Source of the DNA: Rhizobium grahamii | GTDB lineage: Bacteria > Pseudomonadota > Alphaproteobacteria > Rhizobiales > Rhizobiaceae | Direction: 5' to 3' | NCBI RefSeq assembly: GCF_009498215.1 | Contig: NZ_CP043498.1 | Coordinates: 2,294,001-2,358,000 of the forward strand | DNA: 64,000 bases | Part shown: positions 25,138-34,378 of the stretch, piece after piece | Numbering within the stretch: the first letter of the stretch is position 1 | How the letters are laid out: every line of letters starts with the position of its first letter | Notes under the pieces: model-generated | The model's database searches: none | What the model was told of the DNA's origin: nothing | What the model saw: the letters and a program-made list of their open reading frames with translations, nothing else | Position numbers and translations under genes: made by a program

Positions 25138-26261
25138 AGAAGATGTCTTTCTCCTGGCAAGGCGTTCTTGCCCTCGTGCTGACCGCGATCGCAATCATCA
25201 CCTTGCCGCTCATGGCCGAAGGCGCGCCGGACCCCGTGTCACCACTCACGGTGGGTCTGACGATCACCCTGATCGTCGCCCTTGCCTTTATTTCCTTCGC
25301 GCCATTGCCAAAGCCGTACGTTGCCGCCGTATTGCTGGTCGGCGCGCATTGGGCGGCATGGGTGCTGCTCGCTGACGTGACCGGAAACGAAGGTCTGGCC
25401 ACCAGATCCTTCTTCCTGCTGATAGCAGCCTGCTGGCTGCTTGCATGGCGCTGCGTCACCGAGCTTTCGGCAATGACGCCAGGTTCCAGTTTCGGCCGGT
25501 CGTTCCTACGGCTGCTGATCCCGGCAATCTTTGGTGCCTGGATCCTGATCATCTGGGAAGCGCTGACGCGCGGCGCCGGCATTCCTTTCGTTCTGCTGCC
25601 ACCGCCGAGCGCCATCGGCGCCAGGATCGCCGGCTCGCTGCCAATCCTGGCAGACGACGTACGCCAGACGATCTTCAAGGCAGTTTTCGCTGGTTACATC
25701 ATCGGCTGCGGTGCAGGCTTTGCCGTCGCCATTCTTGCCGATCGTGTCGCCTTCCTGCGTCGCGGATTGCTGCCGATCGGCAACATGGTGTCGGCGCTGC
25801 CGATCATCGGTGTCGCGCCGATCATGGTGATGTGGTTCGGCTTCGACTGGCAGTCAAAGGCGGCGGTCGTTACCATCATGACCTTCTTCCCGATGCTGGT
25901 GAACACTGTCGCCGGCCTCGCCGCATCCGGCCCGATGGAACGCGACCTGATGCAGACCTACGCGTCCAACTACTGGCAGACGCTGCTGAAGCTTCGGCTT
26001 CCTGCAGCGATGCCCTTCATTTTCAATGCATTGAAGATCAACTCGACGCTGGCGCTGATCGGTGCCATCGTCGCGGAGTTCTTTGGTACGCCGATCGTCG
26101 GCATGGGCTTCCGCATCTCCACGGAGATCGGCCGCATGAATGTCGACATGGTCTGGGCCGAAATCGCCGTTGCGGCGCTCGTCGGCTCGATCTTCTACGG
26201 CGTCGTCGCCCTTGCAGAACGGGCGGTGACTTTCTGGCATCCGTCTATCCGTGGTGGCTAG
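25134..26261 (+). CDS. ABC transporter permease, second subunit
   Basis: 375 residues, longer than its partner because of four to five additional N-terminal membrane helices before the core permease domain. The EAA loop (YWQTLLKLRLPAAMPFIFNAL) and GFRISTEIGRMNVDMVWAEI are clear. Forms the channel with the previous gene's product. The binding protein gene follows after 56 bp. Confidence 0.85.
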   Translation: MKKMSFSWQGVLALVLTAIAIITLPLMAEGAPDPVSPLTVGLTITLIVALAFISFAPLPKPYVAAVLLVGAHWAAWVLLADVTGNEGLATRSFFLLIAACWLLAWRCVTELSAMTPGSSFGRSFLRLLIPAIFGAWILIIWEALTRGAGIPFVLLPPPSAIGARIAGSLPILADDVRQTIFKAVFAGYIIGCGAGFAVAILADRVAFLRRGLLPIGNMVSALPIIGVAPIMVMWFGFDWQSKAAVVTIMTFFPMLVNTVAGLAASGPMERDLMQTYASNYWQTLLKLRLPAAMPFIFNALKINSTLALIGAIVAEFFGTPIVGMGFRISTEIGRMNVDMVWAEIAVAALVGSIFYGVVALAERAVTFWHPSIRGG

Positions 26262-26317
26262 GCGTCGCTTTCTTCCCGCGAATGGGATTGGGGCATAACT
26301 TCAGAGGGAACAAGAAA

Positions 26318-27289
26318 ATGAAAAAACTGATTGTTGCGATGATGGCGAGCGGGATGTCGCTCGCGGCAGCCCATGCAATGGCTGCCGACAAGGTGACGCT
26401 GCAGCTCAAGTGGGTGACGCAGTCGCAGTTCGCCGGCTACTACGTCGCCAAGGAAAAGGGCTACTACGACGAGGAGGGCCTCGATGTCACGATCAAGCCG
26501 GGCGGCCCTGACATCGCACCGGAACAGGTGATCGCCGGCGGTGGCGCCGATGTCATCGTCGACTGGATGGGTGGTGCCTTGGTTGCGCGCGAGAAGGGCG
26601 TTCCGCTCGTCAATATCGCCCAGCCCTTCCAGAAATCAGGCATGGAACTGATTTGTCGCAAGGATGGACCGATCAAGACCGAAGCCGACTTCAAGGGCCA
26701 TACGCTGGGCGTCTGGTTCTTCGGCAACGAATACCCGTTCTTCGCCTGGATGAACAAGCTCGGCCTGAAGACAGAAGGTGGCGCCGATGGCGTGACCGTG
26801 CTGAAGCAGAGCTTCGACGTGCAGCCGCTCCTGCAGAAGCAGGCCGACTGCATCTCCGTCATGACCTATAACGAGTACTGGCAGGCGATCGATGCCGGCT
26901 TCAAGCCGGAAGAACTGACTGTATTCAACTACACCGCCATGGGCAACGATCTTCTCGAAGACGGCCTCTACGCCTCTGAAGACAAGCTCAAGGACCCGGC
27001 TTTCAAGGAAAAGATGGCCAAGTTCGTCAAGGCTTCGATGAAGGGCTGGAAGTACGCCGTCGAGAATCCGGACGATGCTGCCGAGATCGTCGTTGATGCC
27101 GGTGGCCAGGACGAAAACCACCAGAAGCGCATGATGGGCGAAGTTGCCAAGCTGATCGGCGACGGATCGGGCAAGCTCGACACGACGCTCTACGACCGCA
27201 CCGCCAAGGCGCTGCTCGATCAGAAGATCATCACCAAGGAGCCGGCAGGCGCCTGGACGCACGACATTACAGACGCTGCTTCCAAGTAA
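26318..27289 (+). CDS. NMT1/THI5-type periplasmic substrate-binding protein
   Basis: 323 residues with a signal peptide (LIVAMMASGMSLAAAHAMA) and the SsuA/THI5-like fold start (VTLQLKWVTQSQFAGYYVAKEKGYYDEEGLDVT with GGPDIAPEQVIAGGGAD). The family binds hydroxymethylpyrimidine precursors, riboflavin-like or pyrimidine compounds; the LKW-x7-AGYYVA start is the THI5 hallmark. As the pathway genes surround it, a pyrimidine or dihydropyrimidine ligand is a reasonable guess. AGAGGG precedes the ATG, and a strong terminator follows. Confidence 0.85.
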   Translation: MKKLIVAMMASGMSLAAAHAMAADKVTLQLKWVTQSQFAGYYVAKEKGYYDEEGLDVTIKPGGPDIAPEQVIAGGGADVIVDWMGGALVAREKGVPLVNIAQPFQKSGMELICRKDGPIKTEADFKGHTLGVWFFGNEYPFFAWMNKLGLKTEGGADGVTVLKQSFDVQPLLQKQADCISVMTYNEYWQAIDAGFKPEELTVFNYTAMGNDLLEDGLYASEDKLKDPAFKEKMAKFVKASMKGWKYAVENPDDAAEIVVDAGGQDENHQKRMMGEVAKLIGDGSGKLDTTLYDRTAKALLDQKIITKEPAGAWTHDITDAASK

Positions 27290-27311
27290 TAGTGGGAACA
27301 TGAAATGCGGG

Positions 27312-27344
27312 AGCGCGCGGTTTCGACCGCGCGCTTTTGCTTTT
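27312..27344 (+). terminator. Intrinsic terminator of the importer operon
   Basis: Perfect 9-bp stem GCGCGCGGT (27313-27321) / ACCGCGCGC (27326-27334) with a TTCG tetraloop, then TTTTGCTTTT. Confidence 0.92.
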
Positions 27345-27689
27345 CTGCAAATAATCGGCCCGCAGGTGTCGCATGCTGTCGATCTCGTTCGTCATACGAA
27401 TGACGGGATCATAATCAACGATCGGAATGCTTGCATAACCGCATGGTGATTGATCCGGTGCAACTCGGTAATTATTGTGCTTTAGAAAGGAATTATTTTC
27501 CGCTGGACTTGCGCGTCGGACAAAACAATACCACGTATTTGTCCAATTTTGCCGGATGAGGGACTTCTGAAGTAAGAGTCGGCAAAAGAGGCGGGAAATA
27601 CCTCTGGGACTGCAAAATTCGGTACGGGCATTCGCGAGCTGAGACAACGCGCGATTTTGGCCGGCCTTGGCAAAATTGGACGAAGACGC
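27345..27689. other. RND operon control region with long inverted repeats
   Basis: No gene is supported in this 345-bp AT-richer stretch. Perfect GTCCAATTTTGCC (27541-27553) and GGCAAAATTGGAC (27669-27681) form a 13-bp inverted repeat; the right arm covers the region just before the start codon of the next gene. GGACAAA (27518-27524) and TTTGTCC (27538-27544) form another, and overlap the first arm. These are likely operators of a TetR/MarR-type regulator of the efflux pair that lies elsewhere. Confidence 0.5.
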
Positions 27690-28880
27690 ATGGCACACAC
27701 GCCGCTTGACATTCTACGCGCCTCCACCCTCGTCATCGCTGCATTCGCGGCATCGACGGCATTTGCCCAGGAGGCAGCCGTCTCGAAACCGCAGCAGAAC
27801 TTGCCGGCGATCGTCGTCACCAAGGCCGCGACCCGCACGCTGGTTGATCGCGTCGTCGCCACCGGCACCGTAAAACCCGTCGAAGAGATCTATCTGCAGC
27901 CACAGGTCGAAGGCCTGTCGATCCGCGCGCTCGCCGCGGATGTTGGCGACCACGTACGCTCCGGCAGCGTCCTTGCGACGCTCAACGACGATGCGATCAT
28001 ACTTGAAAAGAGCCAACTGCAGGCAACGAGAGCCAAGAATGAGGCCAGCCAGGCGCAGTTGCGCGCGCAGCTGATCGAAGCGCAGGCCAATGCCGAACAG
28101 GCTCGCCAGCAGCAGGCCCGCGCCCAGGAAATGGGCAAGAAGGGAACCGTTTCGACGGCGACTGTCGAGCAGGCGGATGCTGCCGCGGCCTCCGCCAACG
28201 CACGCGTATCCTCGGCGGAGCAAGCCATCCAGGTGGCTGTGGCCGATATCAAGGTCACCGACAGCCAAATTGCCGATGCCAACCTCAAGCTCGCGCGCAC
28301 CGACGTCAAGACGCCGGTTGACGGCACGGTTTCCGCCAAGAACGCCAAGGTCGGCGCGATTGCATCCGGAACCGGCGAGCCCCTCTTCACCATCATCCGC
28401 GACGACAAGATCGAGCTGGTGGCCGAAGTTAACGAGAGCGATATCGTCAAGATCGAGCCCGGCCAGAAGGCGACGCTTTCGCTTTCCGGCAGCCGCGACA
28501 AGATCAGCGGCTCGGTTCGCCTCGTATCCCCGACCGTCGATCCCGTCACGCGCCTCGGCCTCGTTCATATCCTAATCGACGACAGCAGCAAGGCCCGCTC
28601 CGGCATGTACGGCAGCGCCGATATCGTCGTGCGCACCACTGAAAACGTGTCCCTGCCGCTTTCTGCAGTCCTCACCAGCACCGACGGCTCTTCCGCCCGC
28701 AAGGTCGAGGACAATGTCGTGAAATTCGCGAAGGTCGAGACGGGCATTCAGGATGGCGCCTATATCGAGATCACCAACGGGCTGAAGGACGGCGAGGAAG
28801 TCGTTGCCAAGGCGGGCGCCTATGTCCGCGACGGCGACCATATCACGCCGGTTCGCGAACAGCCTGCGGCTTCCAACTAA
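27690..28880 (+). CDS. RND efflux periplasmic adaptor (membrane fusion protein)
   Basis: 396 residues, HlyD/AcrA family. N-terminal signal-like segment (STLVIAAFAASTAFAQ), lipoyl half-motif (QPQVEGLSIRALAADVGDHVRSGSVLATL), a long alpha-hairpin (about 100-180, Ala/Gln-rich) with the second lipoyl half (LARTDVKTPVDGTVSAKNAKVG), and a C-terminal beta-barrel. No lipobox Cys is visible. It couples the following RND pump to an outer-membrane channel not encoded here. ATG 27690 preferred over TTG 27657. Confidence 0.87.
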   Translation: MAHTPLDILRASTLVIAAFAASTAFAQEAAVSKPQQNLPAIVVTKAATRTLVDRVVATGTVKPVEEIYLQPQVEGLSIRALAADVGDHVRSGSVLATLNDDAIILEKSQLQATRAKNEASQAQLRAQLIEAQANAEQARQQQARAQEMGKKGTVSTATVEQADAAAASANARVSSAEQAIQVAVADIKVTDSQIADANLKLARTDVKTPVDGTVSAKNAKVGAIASGTGEPLFTIIRDDKIELVAEVNESDIVKIEPGQKATLSLSGSRDKISGSVRLVSPTVDPVTRLGLVHILIDDSSKARSGMYGSADIVVRTTENVSLPLSAVLTSTDGSSARKVEDNVVKFAKVETGIQDGAYIEITNGLKDGEEVVAKAGAYVRDGDHITPVREQPAASN

Positions 28881-28890
28881 GGGACGACCG

Positions 28891-31800
28891 ATGAACTTTT
28901 CAGCCTGGTCAATCCGAAATCCCGTCGCGCCGCTTCTGGCCTTCGCACTTCTGCTTTTCGTGGGCATTCAGGCCTTCAACAAGCTGCCGATCACCCGCTT
29001 TCCGAATATCGACGTTCCGCTCGTTTCGGTCGTCGTGACGCAGAGCGGCGCCTCCCCTGCCGAACTCGAAATGCAGGTGACGAAGGAAATCGAAGATGCT
29101 GTCGCCAGCATCAACGGTATCGATGAAATCCAATCGACGGTAACCGACGGCCAGTCGCAGACGGTCGTCATGTTCCGCATGGAAGTGCCGACCGAACAGG
29201 CGGTGCAGGACACCAAGGACGCCATCGACCGTATCCGCGGCGATCTGCCGGCGAACGTCGACGTTCCGATCGTCTCCAAGATCGACGTCGAAGGCCAGGC
29301 AATCCAGACCTTTGCCGTGTCCTCGCCCGACATGTCGCTGGAAGAGCTCTCCTGGTTCGTGGACGATACCGTCAAGCGCTCGCTTCAGGGCCAGGCCGGC
29401 ATCGGCCGCGTCGACCGCTACGGCGGCGCCGAGCGCGAAGTGCGCATCGAACTCAATCCCGACAAGCTCAACGCCTATGGCATCACCGCCGCCAGCGTGA
29501 ACCAGCAGCTGCGCGGCACCAACGTCGACCTCGGCTCCGGCCGCGGCCAGGTGGCCGGCAACGAGCAGGCGATCCGTGTTCTCGGTGACGCCCGCAACGT
29601 AGCAGAGCTTGCCAATACGACGATCGCGCTCCCCAACGGCCGCTTCGTCAAGGTTTCCGATCTCGGCGCCATCAAGGACACCTACGAAGAGCCGAAGTCC
29701 TTCTCGCGCTTCAATGCCGCCCCGGTCGTCACCTTCGGCGTCTTCCGCGCCAAGGGCGCTAGCGAAGTCAGCGTTGCCGAAACGGTCTCGAAGAGCCTCG
29801 CAACCGTCCGGGCAGAAAACCCGAACGTCAACATCGAGCTCATCGACGATTCCGTCTATTTCACATACGGCAACTATGAAGCCGCCATGCACACGCTGCT
29901 TGAAGGCGCGCTGCTGGCGATCGTCGTCGTCTTCCTGTTCCTGCGCAATTGGCGCGCCACCCTTATTTCCGCAGTCGCCCTCCCCCTTTCCGCGATCCCG
30001 ACATTCTGGATCATGGATCTGATGGGCTTCTCGCTGAACCTCGTCAGCTTCCTTGCTCTGACGCTGGCGACAGGTATCCTCGTCGACGATGCGATCGTTG
30101 AAATCGAGAACATTGCCCGTCATATCAAGATGGGCAAGACGCCCTATCGCGCCGCGATCGAGGCTGCCGACGAAATCGGCCTCGCCGTCATCGCGACGAC
30201 CTTCACGATCATCGCGGTCTTCGTGCCGGTGTCGTTCATGCCGGGTATCCCCGGCCAGTACTTCATCCAGTTCGGATTGACCGTCGCCTTCTCCGTCTTC
30301 TTCTCGTTGATGGTGGCCCGTCTCATCACGCCGATGATGGCCGCCTATCTGATGCGTGCCGAAGACGGCATGGAGGACCACCACGACAATGACGGCTGGT
30401 TCTTCGGTGGCTACACCCGCCTTGTGAAGGCAACGACCAGCCGCTGGTGGACACGCTACGCGACGCTGATCGCGGCAATCGCTTTCCTCATCGGCTCGAT
30501 GGCGCTGCTGGCGCAGGTTCCCGGGAGCTTCCTGCCGCCGGAAGATGCATCCCGCATCGTTCTGTCAGTCGAACTGCCGCCGAACGCGACGCTCGACGAC
30601 ACGGAGGCAACGACCGACGAGGTCTACAGGAACGTCAAGGACATCAACGGCGTTGAAAGCGTCTTCGTGCTGGGCGGTGCCTCGCCGAAGGGTGATCTCG
30701 AACTGCGCCGCGCGACCGTCACGCTCGCCCTGCAGAAGCTTGACCAGTCGCTGGTGAAAAAGCTCGTCAATGACGTACTGGGCTCGATCCCGGTCATCGG
30801 CCCGCATCTGCCGAAGGTTGAGCTTCATGGCCGCGTGCGCCCGCAGTGGGATATCGAAAAGGAAGTCTTCGCCAAGCTCCGCCATATCCCCGACGTCCGC
30901 ATCCTGAAGCTTAACGACCGTGGTGAACGCGACCTGTCGTTCAACTTCCTCTCGAAGAACGAGAAGGATCTGAGCGACGCGGTTGGTATTCTTGAATCGA
31001 AACTGCGTGCAGATCCCGCACTGGCCAACGTCAGTGCCGATGGCGCCCTGCCCCGTCCGGAATTGCAGGTCCGCCCGCGCAAGGATCAGGCCGCTCGCCT
31101 CGGCATCACGCCGCAGCAGATCTCCGAGACGATCCGCGTTGCGACGATTGGTGATATCGATGCGTCGCTGGCCAAGATCAACCTCGACGACCGCCAGATC
31201 CCGATCCGGGTTCAAGCCTCCGTCGACATGCGCCGGGACCTTGCGGCTCTCAGGGCTCTGAAGATCCAGACCGCAAGCGGCGGCACCGTTCCCCTGTCGA
31301 CGGTCGCCGACATCGACTATTCGGAAGGTGTAAGCTCGATCAAGCGTAACAACCGCAACCGCGTTGTTGCGATCGGATCAGACCTGCCGCAGGGCGTCGC
31401 GCTCGATACCGCCTCTGCCCGCTTCCGGGCAATCGTGGCCGATGCCAAGATTCCGTCGACGGTCCACCTCGTCGAAAGCGGCGACACCAAGGTGCAGAAG
31501 GAAATGCAGCAGAGCTTCGTCAACGCCATGTTGATGGGCCTGATGCTGGTGCTGACGGTGCTGATCCTGCTCTTCAAGGACGTGATCCAGCCCTTCACCA
31601 TTCTGTTCTCGTTGCCGCTGGCAATCGGCGGCGTCGCGGTTGGCCTGCTGGTCACCAACAATCCGCTGTCGATGCCTGTTCTGATCGGCATCCTGATGCT
31701 GATGGGTATCGTCACGAAGAACGCGATCCTGCTCGTGGACTTCGCAATCGAGATGCGCCATCGCGGCATGGCACGGGTCGAAGCCATGGTGGAGGCCGGC

Positions 31801-32184
31801 CGCAAGCGCGCCCGCCCGATCATCATGACCTCGATCGCCATGTCGGCTGGCATGCTGCCTTCGGCAATGGGCGTCGGCGAAGGCGGCTCGTTCCGCGCAC
31901 CGATGGCCATCGCGGTCATTGGCGGCATCATCGTCTCGACGGTGCTGTCGCTCGTGGTCGTCCCCTCCTTCTTCCTGATCATGGACGATCTGTCCCGCCT
32001 GCTCGGCTGGATGTTCGGCCGCCTCGTCGGCAAGAAGGATCAGGAGGAATTGGCGCTGTCTCGTGAAGAGCTGACCGACGCGGTCAACACGCTCGGCGAG
32101 CGCATCGATGCGATCGAGAAACCTGAAAAGCACGGCAAGTCGGGCGGCAATGTCGTCCGCCTGCCGCCCTTTGCTGCAGAGTAG
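28891..32184 (+). CDS. RND efflux pump, HAE-1/MdtB-like
   Basis: 1097-residue inner-membrane proton-driven pump. The two-fold repeat is clear with two large periplasmic loops; the first-half TM4 motif GILVDDAIVEIENI carries the proton-relay Asp pair, and the second half has PLSMPVLIGILMLMGIVTKNAILLVDFA. Starts with NFSAWSIRNPVAPLLAFALL. The C-terminal tail after TM12 is long and charged. It lies 10 bp after the adaptor gene. Cargo is unknown; the family exports drugs, bile salts or plant compounds. Confidence 0.92.
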   Translation: MNFSAWSIRNPVAPLLAFALLLFVGIQAFNKLPITRFPNIDVPLVSVVVTQSGASPAELEMQVTKEIEDAVASINGIDEIQSTVTDGQSQTVVMFRMEVPTEQAVQDTKDAIDRIRGDLPANVDVPIVSKIDVEGQAIQTFAVSSPDMSLEELSWFVDDTVKRSLQGQAGIGRVDRYGGAEREVRIELNPDKLNAYGITAASVNQQLRGTNVDLGSGRGQVAGNEQAIRVLGDARNVAELANTTIALPNGRFVKVSDLGAIKDTYEEPKSFSRFNAAPVVTFGVFRAKGASEVSVAETVSKSLATVRAENPNVNIELIDDSVYFTYGNYEAAMHTLLEGALLAIVVVFLFLRNWRATLISAVALPLSAIPTFWIMDLMGFSLNLVSFLALTLATGILVDDAIVEIENIARHIKMGKTPYRAAIEAADEIGLAVIATTFTIIAVFVPVSFMPGIPGQYFIQFGLTVAFSVFFSLMVARLITPMMAAYLMRAEDGMEDHHDNDGWFFGGYTRLVKATTSRWWTRYATLIAAIAFLIGSMALLAQVPGSFLPPEDASRIVLSVELPPNATLDDTEATTDEVYRNVKDINGVESVFVLGGASPKGDLELRRATVTLALQKLDQSLVKKLVNDVLGSIPVIGPHLPKVELHGRVRPQWDIEKEVFAKLRHIPDVRILKLNDRGERDLSFNFLSKNEKDLSDAVGILESKLRADPALANVSADGALPRPELQVRPRKDQAARLGITPQQISETIRVATIGDIDASLAKINLDDRQIPIRVQASVDMRRDLAALRALKIQTASGGTVPLSTVADIDYSEGVSSIKRNNRNRVVAIGSDLPQGVALDTASARFRAIVADAKIPSTVHLVESGDTKVQKEMQQSFVNAMLMGLMLVLTVLILLFKDVIQPFTILFSLPLAIGGVAVGLLVTNNPLSMPVLIGILMLMGIVTKNAILLVDFAIEMRHRGMARVEAMVEAGRKRARPIIMTSIAMSAGMLPSAMGVGEGGSFRAPMAIAVIGGIIVSTVLSLVVVPSFFLIMDDLSRLLGWMFGRLVGKKDQEELALSREELTDAVNTLGERIDAIEKPEKHGKSGGNVVRLPPFAAE

Positions 32185-32190
32185 CGTTTA

Positions 32191-32219
32191 AGCCGGGGCA
32201 TCGCCCCGGCTTTTCTCTT
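32191..32219 (+). terminator. Intrinsic terminator of the RND operon
   Basis: GCCGGGGC (32192-32199) / GCCCCGGC (32203-32210), 3-nt loop, then TTTTCTCTT. Six bp after the pump stop. Confidence 0.9.
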
Positions 32220-32230
32220 CCTTCGAGAAA

Positions 32231-32244
32231 TTGATCCATATCAA
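32231..32244. promoter_or_regulatory. FNR/FixK-type anaerobox
   Basis: TTGAT-CCAT-ATCAA, a perfect palindromic TTGAT-N4-ATCAA site 76 bp upstream of the Crp/Fnr gene start. Fits a class II activator position for an Fnr/FixK-family protein, including the gene's own product. Confidence 0.75.
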
Positions 32245-32319
32245 GCTGTAAATTCTCGTCTTCGGCTAGTCTGAGGTTGCAGGCGGAGTTCGCCTGTATG
32301 ACCATCAACGGAGAAAGAG

Positions 32320-33003
32320 ATGACTACGGCCTTGAAACTGAGCAACGCGCAGAAAGCGACGCTTGGCAAAGCCCTGATCGTGTCGAGCCTGAGCCGGAAC
32401 GAACGGGAGGCACTGCTTGCGTGCGCGACGGCCGTCCGTTGCCAACCCCAGGACATCCTCTTCCATGACGGTGACACGGCGGACTACTTCTACAGCGTGC
32501 TGAGCGGCTATGTCCGCCTTTACCGGCCCGGAAGCGATGGCCGTGAAGCGGATATCCGCATCTGCGAGCCCGGCGACAGTTTCGGCGAATGTCTCATTCT
32601 GGACGGCTGTGACTACAATTACAGCGCCCAGGTGATGGAACCCGCGATTCTCGCGCGGTTCAATCTTGAGAAAGTTCGCGAACTGCTGGAAGATCAGCCG
32701 CGCATCGGCATCGCCATCGTGCGCAGTCTGTCGCAACACTTGCTGTCGACAATGGACTGCCTCGCCAGCGACCGGATGCAGACGGCGCCGCAGCGCGTCG
32801 CAAGCTATCTGCTGACGCACTGCACGCCGAATGGCGGTACTGCGTCCTTGCGGCTTCCGTTCCAGAAGAGCCTGCTGGCTCGCAAGCTTGGCCTCGCGCC
32901 CGAGGCGCTATCACGCGCCTTCTCAGCGCTGAGGACCGCCGGCGTCACCGTCAGCGGACGCTCGATCGCAATCAGCAACATGGACATGCTGCAGCAGATC
33001 TAG
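32320..33003 (+). CDS. Crp/Fnr-family transcription regulator
   Basis: 227 residues: cyclic-nucleotide-binding-like beta-roll (about 25-140; GDTADYFYSVLSGYVRLYRPG, GDSFGE), dimer helix, and C-terminal HTH (FQKSLLARKLGLAPEALSRAFSAL) with the recognition helix E-x3-R-x3 pattern common to FNR/DNR members. The four-Cys N-terminal cluster of oxygen-sensing FnrN is not present, although Cys residues occur elsewhere (LLACATAVRC, ICEP, GEC, DGC). It may be a DNR/NnrR-type NO or heme sensor, or a downstream FixK-type relay. GGAGAAAGAG precedes the ATG. It converges on ureG. Confidence 0.82.
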   Translation: MTTALKLSNAQKATLGKALIVSSLSRNEREALLACATAVRCQPQDILFHDGDTADYFYSVLSGYVRLYRPGSDGREADIRICEPGDSFGECLILDGCDYNYSAQVMEPAILARFNLEKVRELLEDQPRIGIAIVRSLSQHLLSTMDCLASDRMQTAPQRVASYLLTHCTPNGGTASLRLPFQKSLLARKLGLAPEALSRAFSALRTAGVTVSGRSIAISNMDMLQQI

Positions 33004-33011
33004 CGCGGCGG

Positions 33012-33623
33012 TCAGAGACCGCCATGCTCTTTCAGGAAACTGACGATCGAACCGATGCCATCGCCCCGCTTCATATCGGAGAAGACAAAGGGGCGATCCT
33101 GGCGCATGCGCGTCGCGTCGCGGTCCATCACCTCGAGATCGGCACCGACGTGGGGCGCAAGGTCCTTCTTATTGATGACGAGCAGGTCCGACTTGGTGAT
33201 ACCAGGGCCACCCTTGCGCGGGATTTCTTCGCCCTGGCAGACGGAGATCACATAGATGGTGATATCGGCAAGATCCGGAGAGAAGGTCGCCGCTAGGTTA
33301 TCGCCGCCGGATTCGATGAAGACCACGTCAAGGTCGGGGATGCGCTCGCTGAGGCCAGCAATGGCCTGCAGGTTGATCGTCGCATCCTCGCGGATTGCCG
33401 TATGCGGGCAACCGCCCGTCTCGACGCCGACGATCCGCTCGGATGGAAGCGCCTGCATCCGCATAAGCGCTTCGGCATCCTCGGTCGTGTAGATGTCGTT
33501 GGTAACAACGGCGACCGAGTAGTCGTCGCGCATCGCCTTGCAAAGCTTCTCGGTCAGCGCCGTCTTGCCGGAGCCGACAGGGCCGCCGATACCGACCCGC
33601 AAAGGTCCATTTCCTGATTTCAT
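33012..33623 (-). CDS. ureG: Urease accessory GTPase UreG
   Basis: 203 residues. P-loop [11 protein letters not shown], metal-binding CPH in [30 protein letters not shown] and guanine-specificity INKKD are present. It hydrolyses GTP while delivering nickel to apo-urease with UreF and UreD. ATG 33623 gives the normal length; longer in-frame extension upstream is shadow. 82 bp after ureF, last gene of the cluster. Confidence 0.95.
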   Translation of the reverse strand: MKSGNGPLRVGIGGPVGSGKTALTEKLCKAMRDDYSVAVVTNDIYTTEDAEALMRMQALPSERIVGVETGGCPHTAIREDATINLQAIAGLSERIPDLDVVFIESGGDNLAATFSPDLADITIYVISVCQGEEIPRKGGPGITKSDLLVINKKDLAPHVGADLEVMDRDATRMRQDRPFVFSDMKRGDGIGSIVSFLKEHGGL

Positions 33624-33705
33624 GCTGAAAACTCCAATCGGGATCGATGATAGCGCGGCGTCCGCGGAGCGACCACCTGCAAATGACGTATGGCCAAGGC
33701 CGATG

Positions 33706-34377
33706 TCACGACCGGAAGAGTCGCGTCTGCTGCGTCTCATGGCGCAGCGACATGATATCGGCCTGAATGGTCGCTGAGCCCAGGTCGTCGAGCGAAGCGA
33801 CGGCTCCACGCGCGGCAAGTGCTGCGATATCAGCCTCGAGCCCCGCAAGTACCGCCACGCCATCCTTCTGCCCGGCAACGCCGAGGCGTATCCCCGCCGA
33901 CACAGCCTGCGAGAGATAGGCATGCACGAAGGCAGCGATCACCTGTTCAAGGGAGACACCATGCGCGCCGGCCACCGCTCCGACCGCGATCGGATAGACC
34001 ACGCTGCGCGGCAAACGATCGAAAACAGGATCCGGCCAGGCACGCGCGGACGTCAGGAACGCATCTCCCAGCAACGTCGTCTCCTGGTAGCGTTCGCGAG
34101 AGCCGGCAAGCGCCTCGCCCAGTTCGCAGACCGATCCCAGCGCTTCGGCATCGGCGTAAGCGCGATGCGCCGCTGCCAGCAATACGATGTCGTTCCAAAC
34201 AGTCCCACGCGCAATAAGCGTCGAGACCCAGTCCCTGAGCGAGGCAACGTCGCGAACAAGACCATCTTCCACCGCGCGCTCCAGCCCGCCCGAATAGGCG
34301 AAGGAGCCGACGGGAAAGGCGGGCGAAAGCCATGCCATAAGACGCAGCAGGGCCTGAAGATCAGTATTCTCGGTCAT
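33706..34377 (-). CDS. ureF: Urease accessory protein UreF
   Basis: 223 residues, all-helical UreF family, with [20 protein letters not shown] as conserved N-terminus and a C-terminal basic tail ([14 protein letters not shown]) that contacts UreG and UreD. It acts as GTPase-activating scaffold. ATG 34377 lies one base after the ureE stop codon, implying translational coupling. Confidence 0.94.
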   Translation of the reverse strand: MTENTDLQALLRLMAWLSPAFPVGSFAYSGGLERAVEDGLVRDVASLRDWVSTLIARGTVWNDIVLLAAAHRAYADAEALGSVCELGEALAGSRERYQETTLLGDAFLTSARAWPDPVFDRLPRSVVYPIAVGAVAGAHGVSLEQVIAAFVHAYLSQAVSAGIRLGVAGQKDGVAVLAGLEADIAALAARGAVASLDDLGSATIQADIMSLRHETQQTRLFRS

Positions 34378-34378
34378 C

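Noticed and set aside
27267..27698. Minus-strand frames in the gap before the RND operon as a regulator gene
   Set aside because: No HTH motif or ribosome binding site; they cross the importer terminator.
28909..30384. A 491-codon minus-strand frame opposite the RND pump
   Set aside because: Antisense artefact of high third-position GC.
32320..33003. Naming the Crp/Fnr gene fnrN
   Set aside because: The N-terminal Cys cluster of FnrN is not present.
33624..33923. N-terminal extension of UreG by 100 residues
   Set aside because: The extension is Arg-rich shadow sequence; UreG starts normally at 33623 and has family length.
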